DNA from: UBA1672 sp964352665
Lineage (GTDB): Bacteria; Pseudomonadota; Alphaproteobacteria; Micavibrionales; Micavibrionaceae
Direction: 5' to 3'
Assembly (NCBI GenBank): GCA_964352665.1
Contig: CAYGSJ010000006.1
Coordinates: 91,380 to 155,379 of the forward strand
DNA length: 64,000 nucleotides
The notes below the pieces were generated by a model. That model ran no database searches. It was not told the origin of the DNA and saw only the letters and a program-made list of their open reading frames with translations. Each line of letters opens with the position of its first letter. Position 1 is the first letter of the stretch. The translations under genes and the position numbers were made by a program. Shown piece after piece: positions 52,000 through 60,032 of the stretch.

Positions 52000-52998
52000 T
52001 TACATTTCCAAAGTGTCATGTTCGCAGTCTGATCCCGGCTCGGGCATATCGGGCAGCGGAGCATTGTCGTTGAGCGCATGTTCTTGAAGTTTTTTGATAA
52101 TCCCGGCGTCGGCTTGTGTAAAATCCTCGGGTTTTATTCTGCGTTTTTGAACAAAAAGATAGGTTGCCCATGATAGGGCCATAAACCCGATATAAATTTT
52201 CTGGCTGGTGGGTAGATCCTGTACTTGGAATTGAACGTCTTTCAAGGATTCATAGACAGTGTTTGCAAATGCCGGAATGGCTATAAATGTTGCTGTTGCG
52301 GCTGGATGTTTAACCGTAAAGTCCAGAACAGCTTTTATTGGTTTCCAGTTGATCGTGCCTTCCAGAGCTGTGTTAATTAGTTTCGGCACTTTGGGAATAT
52401 TGATATGATATCGTTCTGTTGCCTCTTCTTTTTCCGGCACAAGCATAACAACGATACCTGCCGTATTGGCGGCACCGCACCAGTCCAATCCCGGAATACT
52501 TCCTACGACATTACCCCCTCTGGCCAAGCCACCCAAAAACATGGCGCCATATGCGACAATTCCTCCCCAAAAGTTTGCGACTTCCATGGGGTGATTTTTG
52601 GGATCAACAATACGCGTCAGGATAGGGGTTGTGTCTTGAGGGTCGTTGGTTTGCCCGTCATGTGTTTCACGCCTTGAGTTCACAACTGTTAAGATATCAA
52701 GCCCGCCTAGAAGGATTCCCGATGCTGTCATGAAATGGTTTTGTGTTGTGTAGCCCGCATAAGCAAGTGTAGCGTTCGCGGGCAGGTGAAAGGCATAGGA
52801 TAACTGTCCTGCATGTGTGCCAATTTTGTTTTTAATGTAGTCCCAGGCTTTTCCGAGGGCTGATCTTGTAGCAGGTTTGGTTGTAGAGGCAACATTGTCG
52901 TTGCATAGAACAATGCAGCCCAGAGGCGCATCCGTTGAGTTTGACGTGGCGCGAGTAGCGTTAGTAGCGACTAAGTCCGTATTCCCTGTATCTTCCAT
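52000..52998 (-). CDS. Unrecognised multi-pass membrane protein
   Basis: 332 residues. A polar, Thr/Asn-rich N-terminus of about 45 residues precedes hydrophobic stretches near 75-105, 145-165, 175-190, 235-255 and 270-290, the last followed by a basic stop (QKRRIKPEDF). The C-terminus is acidic (PEPGSDCEHD). No family recognised; the Gly/Ala-rich helix GGIVAYGAMFLGGLARGG suggests tightly packed helices. It is a single-gene unit with its own promoter, placed between hup and tRNA-Val. The second unrecognised membrane protein at 62.7 kb has a comparable organisation but no clear sequence identity. Confidence 0.7.
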   Translation of the reverse strand: MEDTGNTDLVATNATRATSNSTDAPLGCIVLCNDNVASTTKPATRSALGKAWDYIKNKIGTHAGQLSYAFHLPANATLAYAGYTTQNHFMTASGILLGGLDILTVVNSRRETHDGQTNDPQDTTPILTRIVDPKNHPMEVANFWGGIVAYGAMFLGGLARGGNVVGSIPGLDWCGAANTAGIVVMLVPEKEEATERYHINIPKVPKLINTALEGTINWKPIKAVLDFTVKHPAATATFIAIPAFANTVYESLKDVQFQVQDLPTSQKIYIGFMALSWATYLFVQKRRIKPEDFTQADAGIIKKLQEHALNDNAPLPDMPEPGSDCEHDTLEM

Positions 52999-53020
52999 GT
53001 CAACCCATATTATTTTCCAT

Positions 53021-53050
53021 ATTTAAACACTAAGGGGCAGTTTTTGTCAA
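53021..53050 (-). promoter_or_regulatory. Promoter of the membrane protein gene at 52.0-53.0 kb
   Basis: On the minus strand TTGACA (53050-53045) and TTAAAT (53026-53021) are separated by 18 bases; the gene start is 23 bases beyond the -10 box. Confidence 0.45.
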
Positions 53051-53181
53051 ATTTTAATACGTATAATTATAGTCTTTATTTACTGTCTGATTTGCGTTTT
53101 TTACGGGTTTTTTGAAAAACTGCGGAATACGCACTTGCATTTTTTGGAAGAAATCATTAAGTGTAGGCGATCGACTTTAAT

Positions 53182-53257
53182 GGGTGATTAGCTCAGCTGG
53201 GAGAGCACTTCGTTTACACCGAAGGGGTCGGCGGTTCGATCCCGTCATCACCCACCA
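53182..53257 (+). tRNA. tRNA-Val(TAC)
   Basis: Acceptor GGGTGAT/ATCACCC, anticodon loop TTTACAC (anticodon TAC) on stem CTTCG/CGAAG, T arm with GGTTCGATCC, discriminator A and encoded CCA; 76 bases. Confidence 0.97.
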
Positions 53258-53281
53258 TTTTCCTTCTATAATTTTTTGTTT

Positions 53282-53500
53282 TTATTGTGGTTCAGGCAGG
53301 GATTGTTCGGTCTCGGGGGTATCTCTTTCTCTCCCTCTTTTTCCGTAGTCTTTTTCCATTTCATCGATTAGACCTGTGTGTCTGAACCAGCATCCGCCTT
53401 CTATGGTTGCACCATAGGCCTCGTCCAGACGTCTTTCTCTTTCACGTTCTTCGTGTGTGCCGAGATTCATATCTGGTATTTCCCAAGGTTTTTTTGACAT
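53282..53500 (-). CDS. Small hydrophilic protein of unknown function
   Basis: 72 residues, strongly charged (EERERERRLDEAYG; EKDYGKRGRERD), one Cys, no membrane segment. AAGGTG 7 bases before the ATG supports translation. I recognise no family. It lies 24 bases downstream of the tRNA-Val end on the opposite strand and behind the EF-hand lipoprotein gene, whose message may extend into it. Confidence 0.5.
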   Translation of the reverse strand: MSKKPWEIPDMNLGTHEERERERRLDEAYGATIEGGCWFRHTGLIDEMEKDYGKRGRERDTPETEQSLPEPQ

Positions 53501-53585
53501 TTTATATCACCTTAAAATTAAGTTTGCGGATCAATGCGCCTTGCGGTTAAAAAAAGCCCATGCAATGCACAGGCTTTTGAATTGT

Positions 53586-54146
53586 TTAGTTATCAGGAGA
53601 GGGTGCAGTTCCTGCCCCTTCCGTATCAACGGGGGCTGATCTAATGTCCAGAGTTGGTGCCGGTGGGCGCCATCCGCGTGCCTCAAGTCCCCAAAAGGCT
53701 TTATTCTTATCGAGGTAGTAGGCAAGAGCTCTTGCTGCTTCACGGGGATCTGTCATTCCAGGGTTAATATAAATGACGTCATCATTGTGATCGAACATAA
53801 CAAGGTCTGTCATTTCGGGATCACCCACCAAAACACTTACTCCAAGGCGACGAAGCTCGGCGATTGTATCGAATGATTTAGATTCCAGAGGGTTCGCAGA
53901 AGAAATAATACCGTCACCGTCTTGATCAAAGCGGCGGAGGGTTTCACGAACATCATCATGAATTATAGTAAAATCTCTTGGGTCCTGCACTTCGTTCTGC
54001 GAGGCTCTTAGAAGTTCCGCAAGGTAGTCCTCAATGGATATCGAAGGAGGAGGTGGTGCTGGTTGTTGTTCTGGTCTTGTCGTGGCACATCCTGCTGCTA
54101 ATCCTAATGCAAGCACTGATGCTCCAAACCTATTAAATAGTCTCAT
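53586..54146 (-). CDS. Lipoprotein with one EF-hand
   Basis: 186 residues. The signal ends in the lipobox GLAAGC (Cys20), followed by a Pro-rich spacer (QQPAPPPPS). Near residues 74-85 the loop DQDGDGIISSAN has the EF-hand calcium pattern D-x-D-x-D-G-x-I. A second, weaker acidic loop (DHNDDVIYI) follows at about 118. GGAG lies 7 bases before the ATG. Function unknown; an envelope calcium-binding or structural role is suggested by the parts only. Its C-terminus is Pro/Thr/Asp-rich. Confidence 0.7.
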   Translation of the reverse strand: MRLFNRFGASVLALGLAAGCATTRPEQQPAPPPPSISIEDYLAELLRASQNEVQDPRDFTIIHDDVRETLRRFDQDGDGIISSANPLESKSFDTIAELRRLGVSVLVGDPEMTDLVMFDHNDDVIYINPGMTDPREAARALAYYLDKNKAFWGLEARGWRPPAPTLDIRSAPVDTEGAGTAPSPDN

Positions 54147-54328
54147 TTTTTTGCTCCGGTATTTTTTTGTTTGAAGCTGCGTAAGCTAGTCTACGATACG
54201 CTGCGTGTCAATATTTTTATAACAAAAAGTAATATTTCTAGGTAATTTAAAATCCTGATTTCTGTAAAGATTCCTGATATACTTTGTATTTTGGTGATTA
54301 GAAAGACCATAGTTTAGCAGGAGAGAAA

Positions 54329-54574
54329 ATGTTTACGATAGAGACTTTTACAACATTTATGGCGTGGTGCACTTTGATAAACATCGGAATATTGATGTTC
54401 TCTGTTCTTATGCTTGTGACCTTCAAGCATTCAATAGCAAAAATCCACGGGAAGATGTTCAATATAGAGCCTGGTGATTTGTATCCCATATATTTCAAAT
54501 ATTTAGGGTATTTTAAAATTGCAGTCATAGTTTTCAACCTGGGCCCTTATCTGGCTTTAAGAATTATGATGTAG
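54329..54574 (+). CDS. Small two-span membrane protein, DUF6868-like
   Basis: 81 residues: helix 1 about 8-32 (FMAWCTLINIGILMFSVLML), a loop with HGKMFNIEPGDLYPIYF, helix 2 about 62-78 ending FNLGPYLALRIM. This pattern (MAWCTLINIG at the start, NLxPYLALR at the end) fits a small uncharacterised family I know as DUF6868. AGGAGAG precedes the start, spacing 4-5. It is followed after 62 bases by the dipeptidase gene on the same strand. Confidence 0.7.
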   Translation: MFTIETFTTFMAWCTLINIGILMFSVLMLVTFKHSIAKIHGKMFNIEPGDLYPIYFKYLGYFKIAVIVFNLGPYLALRIMM

Positions 54575-54636
54575 CGTTTTGACATAATGAATTGTTTTGG
54601 TTTAAGGTAGGCAAAACTAACAAATCGGGTTGAGTA

Positions 54637-55488
54637 ATGAGTAACTCCAAACCAGTAAAAATAATGCCTCCGGGCAGTCCAACTTTTGGCGAGTATGGCG
54701 ATATTCCTATTGACACATCGCATCCTGCGCATAACGATCCGCTTGTTGATATTTTTGAATACGGTATTGAAGGGGAGAGTTATTACGCACGCACCGATGG
54801 CGGTAACGATCCCTATTATGCCCCTATTATAGGCGCAACGGTAAATATCTATGTACGAAAAAGCGTTGCAGAAAAACTCGTCGAGGTTAACAGGTTATTG
54901 GCTGAAAAGGGTTTGGCTGTTTTTGTTTACGATGGCTATAGACCCATAACATGCCAACAGGGTATCTGGGATCATTTTTGGGAAGAGTTTAAGCCAGAGT
55001 TTACCGATGATGCTGGCCGCATGGATGAAGAAGCATTGCGAGCGCGTGTTTTGGAATGTGTTTCCGATCCCAATAATTTTAATCCTGATGATCCCGCAAC
55101 ATGGCCCGTTCACAGTACAGGCGGCGCGGTTGATCTTGCGCTTATGAACACCCATACAAGGAAATTACTGGATTTAGGGTCTGGCTTTGATGATATGGGG
55201 CCTGCGGTCCAGACAGCCTATTTTGAAAAGAAGCTGAGGGATGGGACGATAACGCCCCAAGAAGAAGTGGCTTTGAAAAACAGACGTATTTTGGTTGAGG
55301 CGATGGAAAGTGTCGGGTTTACAAATGCGTGGCCTGAATGGTTCCATTTTGGTTTGGGAGATCAGATGTCTGCTCTGTTGAATAGTGATTTAACGGCTTA
55401 TTACGGTTACGCAGAACCACCGCCAGGGTGTGAGCTTATACAAAGCAGAGATATGGGCGAAGCACCGGAGCCGCCGGGCTTGGGTTAA
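54637..55488 (+). CDS. ddpX: D-alanyl-D-alanine dipeptidase (VanX/DdpX family, M15D)
   Basis: 283 residues. Zinc ligands are recognised as His and Asp in WPVHSTGGAVDLAL and as the catalytic Glu and third zinc His in PEWFHFGLGD, matching the SxHxxGxAxD and ExWH motifs with small changes. YDGYRPITCQQGIW is the conserved block before them. There is no signal peptide, so it acts in the cytosol, freeing D-alanine from peptidoglycan-derived dipeptide; a resistance role would need vanH and vanA, which are absent. It is longer than VanX (202) because of inserts around 120-150 and a proline-rich C-terminus. Confidence 0.85.
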   Translation: MSNSKPVKIMPPGSPTFGEYGDIPIDTSHPAHNDPLVDIFEYGIEGESYYARTDGGNDPYYAPIIGATVNIYVRKSVAEKLVEVNRLLAEKGLAVFVYDGYRPITCQQGIWDHFWEEFKPEFTDDAGRMDEEALRARVLECVSDPNNFNPDDPATWPVHSTGGAVDLALMNTHTRKLLDLGSGFDDMGPAVQTAYFEKKLRDGTITPQEEVALKNRRILVEAMESVGFTNAWPEWFHFGLGDQMSALLNSDLTAYYGYAEPPPGCELIQSRDMGEAPEPPGLG

Positions 55489-55491
55489 TTG

Positions 55492-55752
55492 TTACGGTTC
55501 CAGTGTGGTGGTTGCAGGATGTGTTCTTTGACGGTTCTCAAGAATTTTACCACCCATCTGTAGAATGCAACGGCTTTGTCGCGCGAGTAGTTCAAGAGTT
55601 TCATCATCCTGAATAACAGCTTCAGGGAGTGCGTCACAGCCAAACAGGAGTTGGTGGGCTGTCTCCACCTCATCTTCCAACTCTTCATCGGGTAGAGATT
55701 CCAGATATGCTCTTATTTCATCATTATTTAGTGTTAGTGGGTTTGCTTCCAT
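55492..55752 (-). CDS. Small acidic protein of unknown function
   Basis: 86 residues, acidic (LPDEELEDEVETAHQ; VIQDDETLELLAR), helical, no signal peptide or membrane segment. No good ribosome-binding site is seen upstream. It converges with the dipeptidase gene, the two stops being 3 bases apart. No family recognised; retained because composition and reading-frame length look protein-like. Confidence 0.45.
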   Translation of the reverse strand: MEANPLTLNNDEIRAYLESLPDEELEDEVETAHQLLFGCDALPEAVIQDDETLELLARQSRCILQMGGKILENRQRTHPATTTLEP

Positions 55753-55823
55753 ATTCTGATACTATAACTCAGCTATTTCCATATTTTTACGGATAGTGCC
55801 GCAAAATGCTTAAAAATGCAAAT

Positions 55824-56717
55824 TTAGACTGTTTTTACCTCTGTGGGGGAGCTTTCCTGACCCCATTCGCTCCATGAGCCGTCGTACACGGCAACATCAT
55901 CATATCCGAGGTGATATAGCGCCAGGGCTAGGACACAGGCAGTTATACCGCTGCCGCAGGTGGTGATGATCCTGTCAGGGCGATTTTTTTCCAAGTTAAT
56001 CCCTATATTATGAAAGAGTTGTTTCAGTTCTTCCCGGGATTTCATTTTTCCATCAGGGCCTACAATTTGAGAACAGGGCAGGTTTGCACTGCCTGGTATG
56101 TGGCCGCTGCGCATATTTTCTCTTGGCTCGGGGGATGTGCCTGCAAATCTTTCATACGGGCGTGCATCGACAATAGGAAATTCGTTAGAGGATGAGATGC
56201 CAGACACGCTTTTCATATCAATAACATTGTAGCTATGGAAGGGTTCGGCCCTGTAATGTGCGGGTTCAAAAGAAGAGGGTGGTTTGGCATTTGTTTCAAA
56301 TCCCTCTTTAATCCACGCGGGTAATCCGCCATTAAGGACAGCAACTCTATCATGACCAAACCCCTTAAACATCCACCAAACACGCGCTGGTCCCATGATC
56401 ATTCCGTGTTGTCCGTATATGATAACAAAGTCATCGTTTTTAATGCCAAGCGTTGAAAGTGCCTTTTCAAATACAGTATAGTCAGGCAGCATATGCGGGA
56501 GGTTTGTATCTTCTTTTGCAATGGATTTGATATCAAAAAACCGGGCATTTGGGATATGATTTGTAGAAAAAGTTTCAAGAATATTTTCTTTTGATGTAGG
56601 CAAAACGAATGTGGCATCCAGAAAAACAACCCTTGAATTCAAGGCTTTTAGATGGGCCTCAAGTGCGGCCACATCATCGGGATTGATGATGCCTGCGTGT
56701 ATAAACGTTTCAATCAT
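55824..56717 (-). CDS. sseA: 3-mercaptopyruvate sulfurtransferase (two rhodanese domains)
   Basis: 297 residues. Domain 1 (about 10-140) contains FLDATFVLP and VIIYGQHGMIMGPARVWW; domain 2 (about 160-290) has IVDARPYERFAGTSPEPR, MRSGHIPGSANLPC and the active-site loop TTCGSGITACVLALAL. The CGSGITA loop is of the mercaptopyruvate type rather than the CRKG(V/I)T of thiosulfate sulfurtransferases. Its role is cysteine-derived sulfane sulfur transfer. Divergent from the membrane-anchored protein at 56.8 kb. Confidence 0.93.
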   Translation of the reverse strand: MIETFIHAGIINPDDVAALEAHLKALNSRVVFLDATFVLPTSKENILETFSTNHIPNARFFDIKSIAKEDTNLPHMLPDYTVFEKALSTLGIKNDDFVIIYGQHGMIMGPARVWWMFKGFGHDRVAVLNGGLPAWIKEGFETNAKPPSSFEPAHYRAEPFHSYNVIDMKSVSGISSSNEFPIVDARPYERFAGTSPEPRENMRSGHIPGSANLPCSQIVGPDGKMKSREELKQLFHNIGINLEKNRPDRIITTCGSGITACVLALALYHLGYDDVAVYDGSWSEWGQESSPTEVKTV

Positions 56718-56779
56718 GTTGAGAATATAAGCCTTTTATGCTTTTCTTTAAACAGTAAATTAATTCGACAGGTATTTCT

Positions 56780-57538
56780 ATGGATAGAGAACAGATAGAG
56801 AAGTTTATTTCAATTTCAACAAGGGTGCTTGTCACCATACTGGTTTTTATAACCGTGTTTCTTATTGTTGACCTTGAAGCAAATAAAAACCCCCCTGAGG
56901 TTACTGCAAAAAAGATTCAGGAAATGAAGAAAATGATGGCTATCATACAAAAAGGCGGAAAAAATCTTAATAAGAATTTGCCTGATGAATGGCCGCCCAG
57001 AATGAATAACCCTTACCCCGAGTTAGAGCTGATTGACCAAGAAGGTAAGGAGTTCTTTCTTTCCGATTTGAAGGGTAAGGTTATTATTATGGAGTATGTT
57101 GATATAAGCCTGCCTAAATCTCAAGCGCAATCCGGAGCAGCCCTAGCGGGGCCGTATTATGGCGGTGACCCCGAGGATATTGACAAGAGCATAGAGCTTT
57201 TTTCAGAGATATTGCGTAAGAACACTGAAACTAAAATGACTTTGCCAAACCCGAATGTTATTCACCTTAAGGTTATTATATACGGAGAGGCGGGAGCACA
57301 AGCTTCGCGGGATGATGCGCAAGGTTGGGCGGAGCATTTTAATCTCAGAAAAACAGATAATGTTATTGTCGCCGTTCCAAAGAAAGATATGCGTTCAGAT
57401 GAAACCCAAGGCATAATCACAGGGTATCAGCTTATCGATAAAAACATGATATTACGTGTTGATTCTGCGGGAACGCTGCCTAAGCACAATTTACAATTAA
57501 CCTTTGTACCACTTGTGCCCAAACTTATCCGGCAGTAG
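56780..57538 (+). CDS. Membrane-anchored thioredoxin-fold-like protein without active-site cysteines
   Basis: 252 residues: an N-terminal membrane helix (about 15-34, VLVTILVFITVFLIVDL), a charged linker, then from about 78 a segment reading YPELELIDQEGKEFFLSDLKGKVIIMEY, which resembles the opening of TlpA/AhpC-type redoxins, but no Cys is found anywhere, so disulfide chemistry is excluded. The remainder (helix with LFSEILRKNTETKM, strand VIHLKVIIYG, then DNVIVAVPKKDM) continues a thioredoxin-like alternation. Probably a non-catalytic binding fold of the envelope. Family not named with confidence. Confidence 0.6.
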   Translation: MDREQIEKFISISTRVLVTILVFITVFLIVDLEANKNPPEVTAKKIQEMKKMMAIIQKGGKNLNKNLPDEWPPRMNNPYPELELIDQEGKEFFLSDLKGKVIIMEYVDISLPKSQAQSGAALAGPYYGGDPEDIDKSIELFSEILRKNTETKMTLPNPNVIHLKVIIYGEAGAQASRDDAQGWAEHFNLRKTDNVIVAVPKKDMRSDETQGIITGYQLIDKNMILRVDSAGTLPKHNLQLTFVPLVPKLIRQ

Positions 57539-57562
57539 GAATATTGCGCAGCATGCAGCTGT

Positions 57563-57681
57563 TTAAGGATTTTTGCGATCGAAGATTTTAACCGCGATCA
57601 TGAAGCCAGCATCGAGTGTGATCTTAAGTGCGTCAAGAAATTTTTGTCCACATCTTTAATAAGTTGTGCTAGAGTGGCGTA
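57563..57681 (-). pseudogene. Possible remnant of a small helix-turn-helix/antitoxin-type gene
   Basis: On the minus strand a short frame ending at 57563 reads FLDALKITLDAGFMIAVKIFD plus RKNP; upstream, in the next frame, TLAQLIKDVDKNF continues it across an A/T homopolymer, as if one base had been lost or gained. The ending resembles the C-terminus of XRE-type regulators (a TLxxLAxALDVGxxxRxxxFDR pattern). No start codon or helix-turn-helix is left in the region. Could be chance. Confidence 0.2.
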
Positions 57682-57745
57682 TCAACACTACCGCTTTAGT
57701 ATACCTAAAATAAATGACGATACTTCAGAATGAGGGAGCTTTTTT

Positions 57746-60004
57746 ATGTCGTTAGTCAGGCTGAAACTTTCACAAAAATTGCCATTAATGATCACCTGTC
57801 TTTGTGCATTATCTGCTGCGGTGACAGGAATGATTGCTGTGAATAAGGCATCTAGCGACGCTGTACATGCTGCAGAAGAGAAATTGCAAGCGCTGGAGGA
57901 TTCACGTTCTGTCGCGTTGGAGACTTATCTGGGTTCGATATCAGAAGACCTTAATATTATGGCGCAAAATGATTATGTGCGCACCGCTCTGCGTCATTTT
58001 ACGAAAGGATGGAACGAACTTGGAAATGATGGTGTTGACCAGACAGAGACTTTACAGAAACTGTATATTACAGATAATTCCCACCCGTCCGGTTCAAAAG
58101 AAGAATTGGATTATGCAGAAGACAGCTCGTTGTATAGCAAGGTTCATGCAAGATTTCATCCGTGGTTCAGGCATTTTCTACGTCAGCGTGAATATAATGA
58201 CATCTATCTTTTTGATGCAGAGGGTAATCTTGTTTACACAGTTTTCAAAAGGCTGGACTTCGCAACAAATATAGATACGGGCGAATGGAAAAACACAGAG
58301 CTTCGGAATGCCTTTCGTGCAGCAAGAGATAATCCAAAGGTTGATTTTCAGGCATTTTTTGATTTTAAGCCTTATGGGCCGAGCAATGGCGCGCCCGCCA
58401 GTTTTATTTCCCAGCCTGTGCTGAATACTGATGGGACATTTGCCGGTGTCATGGTTATTCGAATGCCGGTTGCCCGCATAAACGAGATTATGCAGGTTTC
58501 TACAGGTATGGGAAAATCCGGCGAGACATATCTTGTCGGGAAAGACCATTTGATGCGTAGTGATTCAAGGTTTTCAGAAGAATCCACTATTTTAAATACA
58601 GCCGTGACGGGAAAAACTGTTGATCTGGCATTAAGGGGAGAGGACGGCGTCAAACATATTGTTGATTTTCGAGGAGTTCCTACGCTTTCCGCTTATGGGC
58701 ATGTGGATTTTCATGGTGTCCGCTGGGCTGTTTTATCAGAAATAGACGAAGCTGAAATTATGGCACCAGTTAATGAAATGAAGCATTTTACTTTGGTGTC
58801 TACGTTAGCTGTTTTACTGGGCGTTATTCTGGTTTCCCTGTTTGCGTCAAGACGTATTTCAAGGCCTATCAGTGATATGTCCGAAGCCATGACAGAGCTG
58901 TCAAAAGATAACTTTGATACGCAAATACCGGGTACAGAACGATCGGACGAAATCGGAGATATGGCTTCATGTGTTCAAGTCTTTAAGGAAAATGGTCTTG
59001 AAGCCAAAAGAATGCGAGAAGAGCAAATACGTACCGAACAGCGTGCTGAAGAAGAGAAAAGGCACATGATGCAAGAGCTTGCTGATCAGTTTGACTTGAA
59101 AATTGGTAGTGCGATCAAAAGTTTGTCTGCTTCGGCGGCAAGTCTTCAAGGGGCATCGCAAAATATGGAAGTGACGGCGAAAGAAACACAAGAAGCAAGC
59201 ACATCGGTGGCGGCTGCGGCCGAAGAAACCAGCGCAAATGCAAACACGGTGGCATCTGCTACGGAAGAAATGACAGCAAGTGCGAAGGAAATATCGGTGC
59301 AGATTTCCGATGTTGCCTTGAAAGCGAATATGGCAAGCAGTAGTGCAAACAATACAAGCCAAAAGGTAGATGAACTGAATGCGCTAGTCGGTAATATTGG
59401 CGAGGTTGTAACGGCGATTAAAGATATAGCAGAGCAAACCAATCTTTTAGCGCTCAATGCGGCCATTGAAGCGGCACGTGCAGGGGAAGCTGGTAAAGGT
59501 TTTGCAGTTGTTGCTGATGAAGTCAAAAAACTTGCGAGCGAGACATCCCAAAAGACAGAGGAAATTGAAAGCCGTATTACCGAAATTCAGAATGCAACGC
59601 AGGATTCCGTTCATGCAATGCAGGATATCATCAAAAATATCAGTGATATTGACGAAGCTTCTGCGGGGACTGCTGCTGCTGTTGAAGAGCAGAACGCTGT
59701 TATTGCAGAAATCACAAGAAATATAACTGAAGTCTCGGAAGCCGCGCAACAAGTGGCAAATGTGATAGGCACAGTTCAAGATGCGGCAGATGACACAGGA
59801 CAATCATCACAGATGCTGAAAACATCTGCAGATGATATTGCAGATTTATCGGCTAACCTTCAGAAGGCTGTCGGTGATTTTCTTGCGCAGATCAGAGGGA
59901 ATGACGAAAGCAAAGCCAAAAAGAGCACAAGCAAGGCTGCTGCTAATAGTGATTCCGGCAATAAATCATCATCTGATATTGATCTGGCCCAAGCAGCAGA
60001 ATAA
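57746..60004 (+). CDS. Methyl-accepting chemotaxis protein
   Basis: 752 residues. Membrane helix 1 at about 13-32 and helix 2 at about 350-370 bracket a large periplasmic dCache-like sensor domain (NDIYLFDAEGNLVYTVFK; GKSGETYLVGKDHLMRSDSR). A HAMP domain (RRISRPISDM...GDMASCVQVF) and a long coiled coil follow. The signalling tip reads DIAEQTNLLALNAAIEAARAGE and GKGFAVVADEVKKLA, canonical for binding CheA/CheW. The C-terminus is Ser/Lys/Asp-rich without the NWETF CheR-docking pentapeptide. Ligand unknown. GGGAG is 8 bases before the start. Confidence 0.95.
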   Translation: MSLVRLKLSQKLPLMITCLCALSAAVTGMIAVNKASSDAVHAAEEKLQALEDSRSVALETYLGSISEDLNIMAQNDYVRTALRHFTKGWNELGNDGVDQTETLQKLYITDNSHPSGSKEELDYAEDSSLYSKVHARFHPWFRHFLRQREYNDIYLFDAEGNLVYTVFKRLDFATNIDTGEWKNTELRNAFRAARDNPKVDFQAFFDFKPYGPSNGAPASFISQPVLNTDGTFAGVMVIRMPVARINEIMQVSTGMGKSGETYLVGKDHLMRSDSRFSEESTILNTAVTGKTVDLALRGEDGVKHIVDFRGVPTLSAYGHVDFHGVRWAVLSEIDEAEIMAPVNEMKHFTLVSTLAVLLGVILVSLFASRRISRPISDMSEAMTELSKDNFDTQIPGTERSDEIGDMASCVQVFKENGLEAKRMREEQIRTEQRAEEEKRHMMQELADQFDLKIGSAIKSLSASAASLQGASQNMEVTAKETQEASTSVAAAAEETSANANTVASATEEMTASAKEISVQISDVALKANMASSSANNTSQKVDELNALVGNIGEVVTAIKDIAEQTNLLALNAAIEAARAGEAGKGFAVVADEVKKLASETSQKTEEIESRITEIQNATQDSVHAMQDIIKNISDIDEASAGTAAAVEEQNAVIAEITRNITEVSEAAQQVANVIGTVQDAADDTGQSSQMLKTSADDIADLSANLQKAVGDFLAQIRGNDESKAKKSTSKAAANSDSGNKSSSDIDLAQAAE

Positions 60005-60032
60005 GTATTCTATCGTAATAGAATGCTTAGAT

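Noticed and set aside
54637..55488. Vancomycin resistance locus
   Set aside because: vanH, vanA and vanRS are absent and the organism is Gram-negative; the enzyme is more likely for dipeptide recycling.
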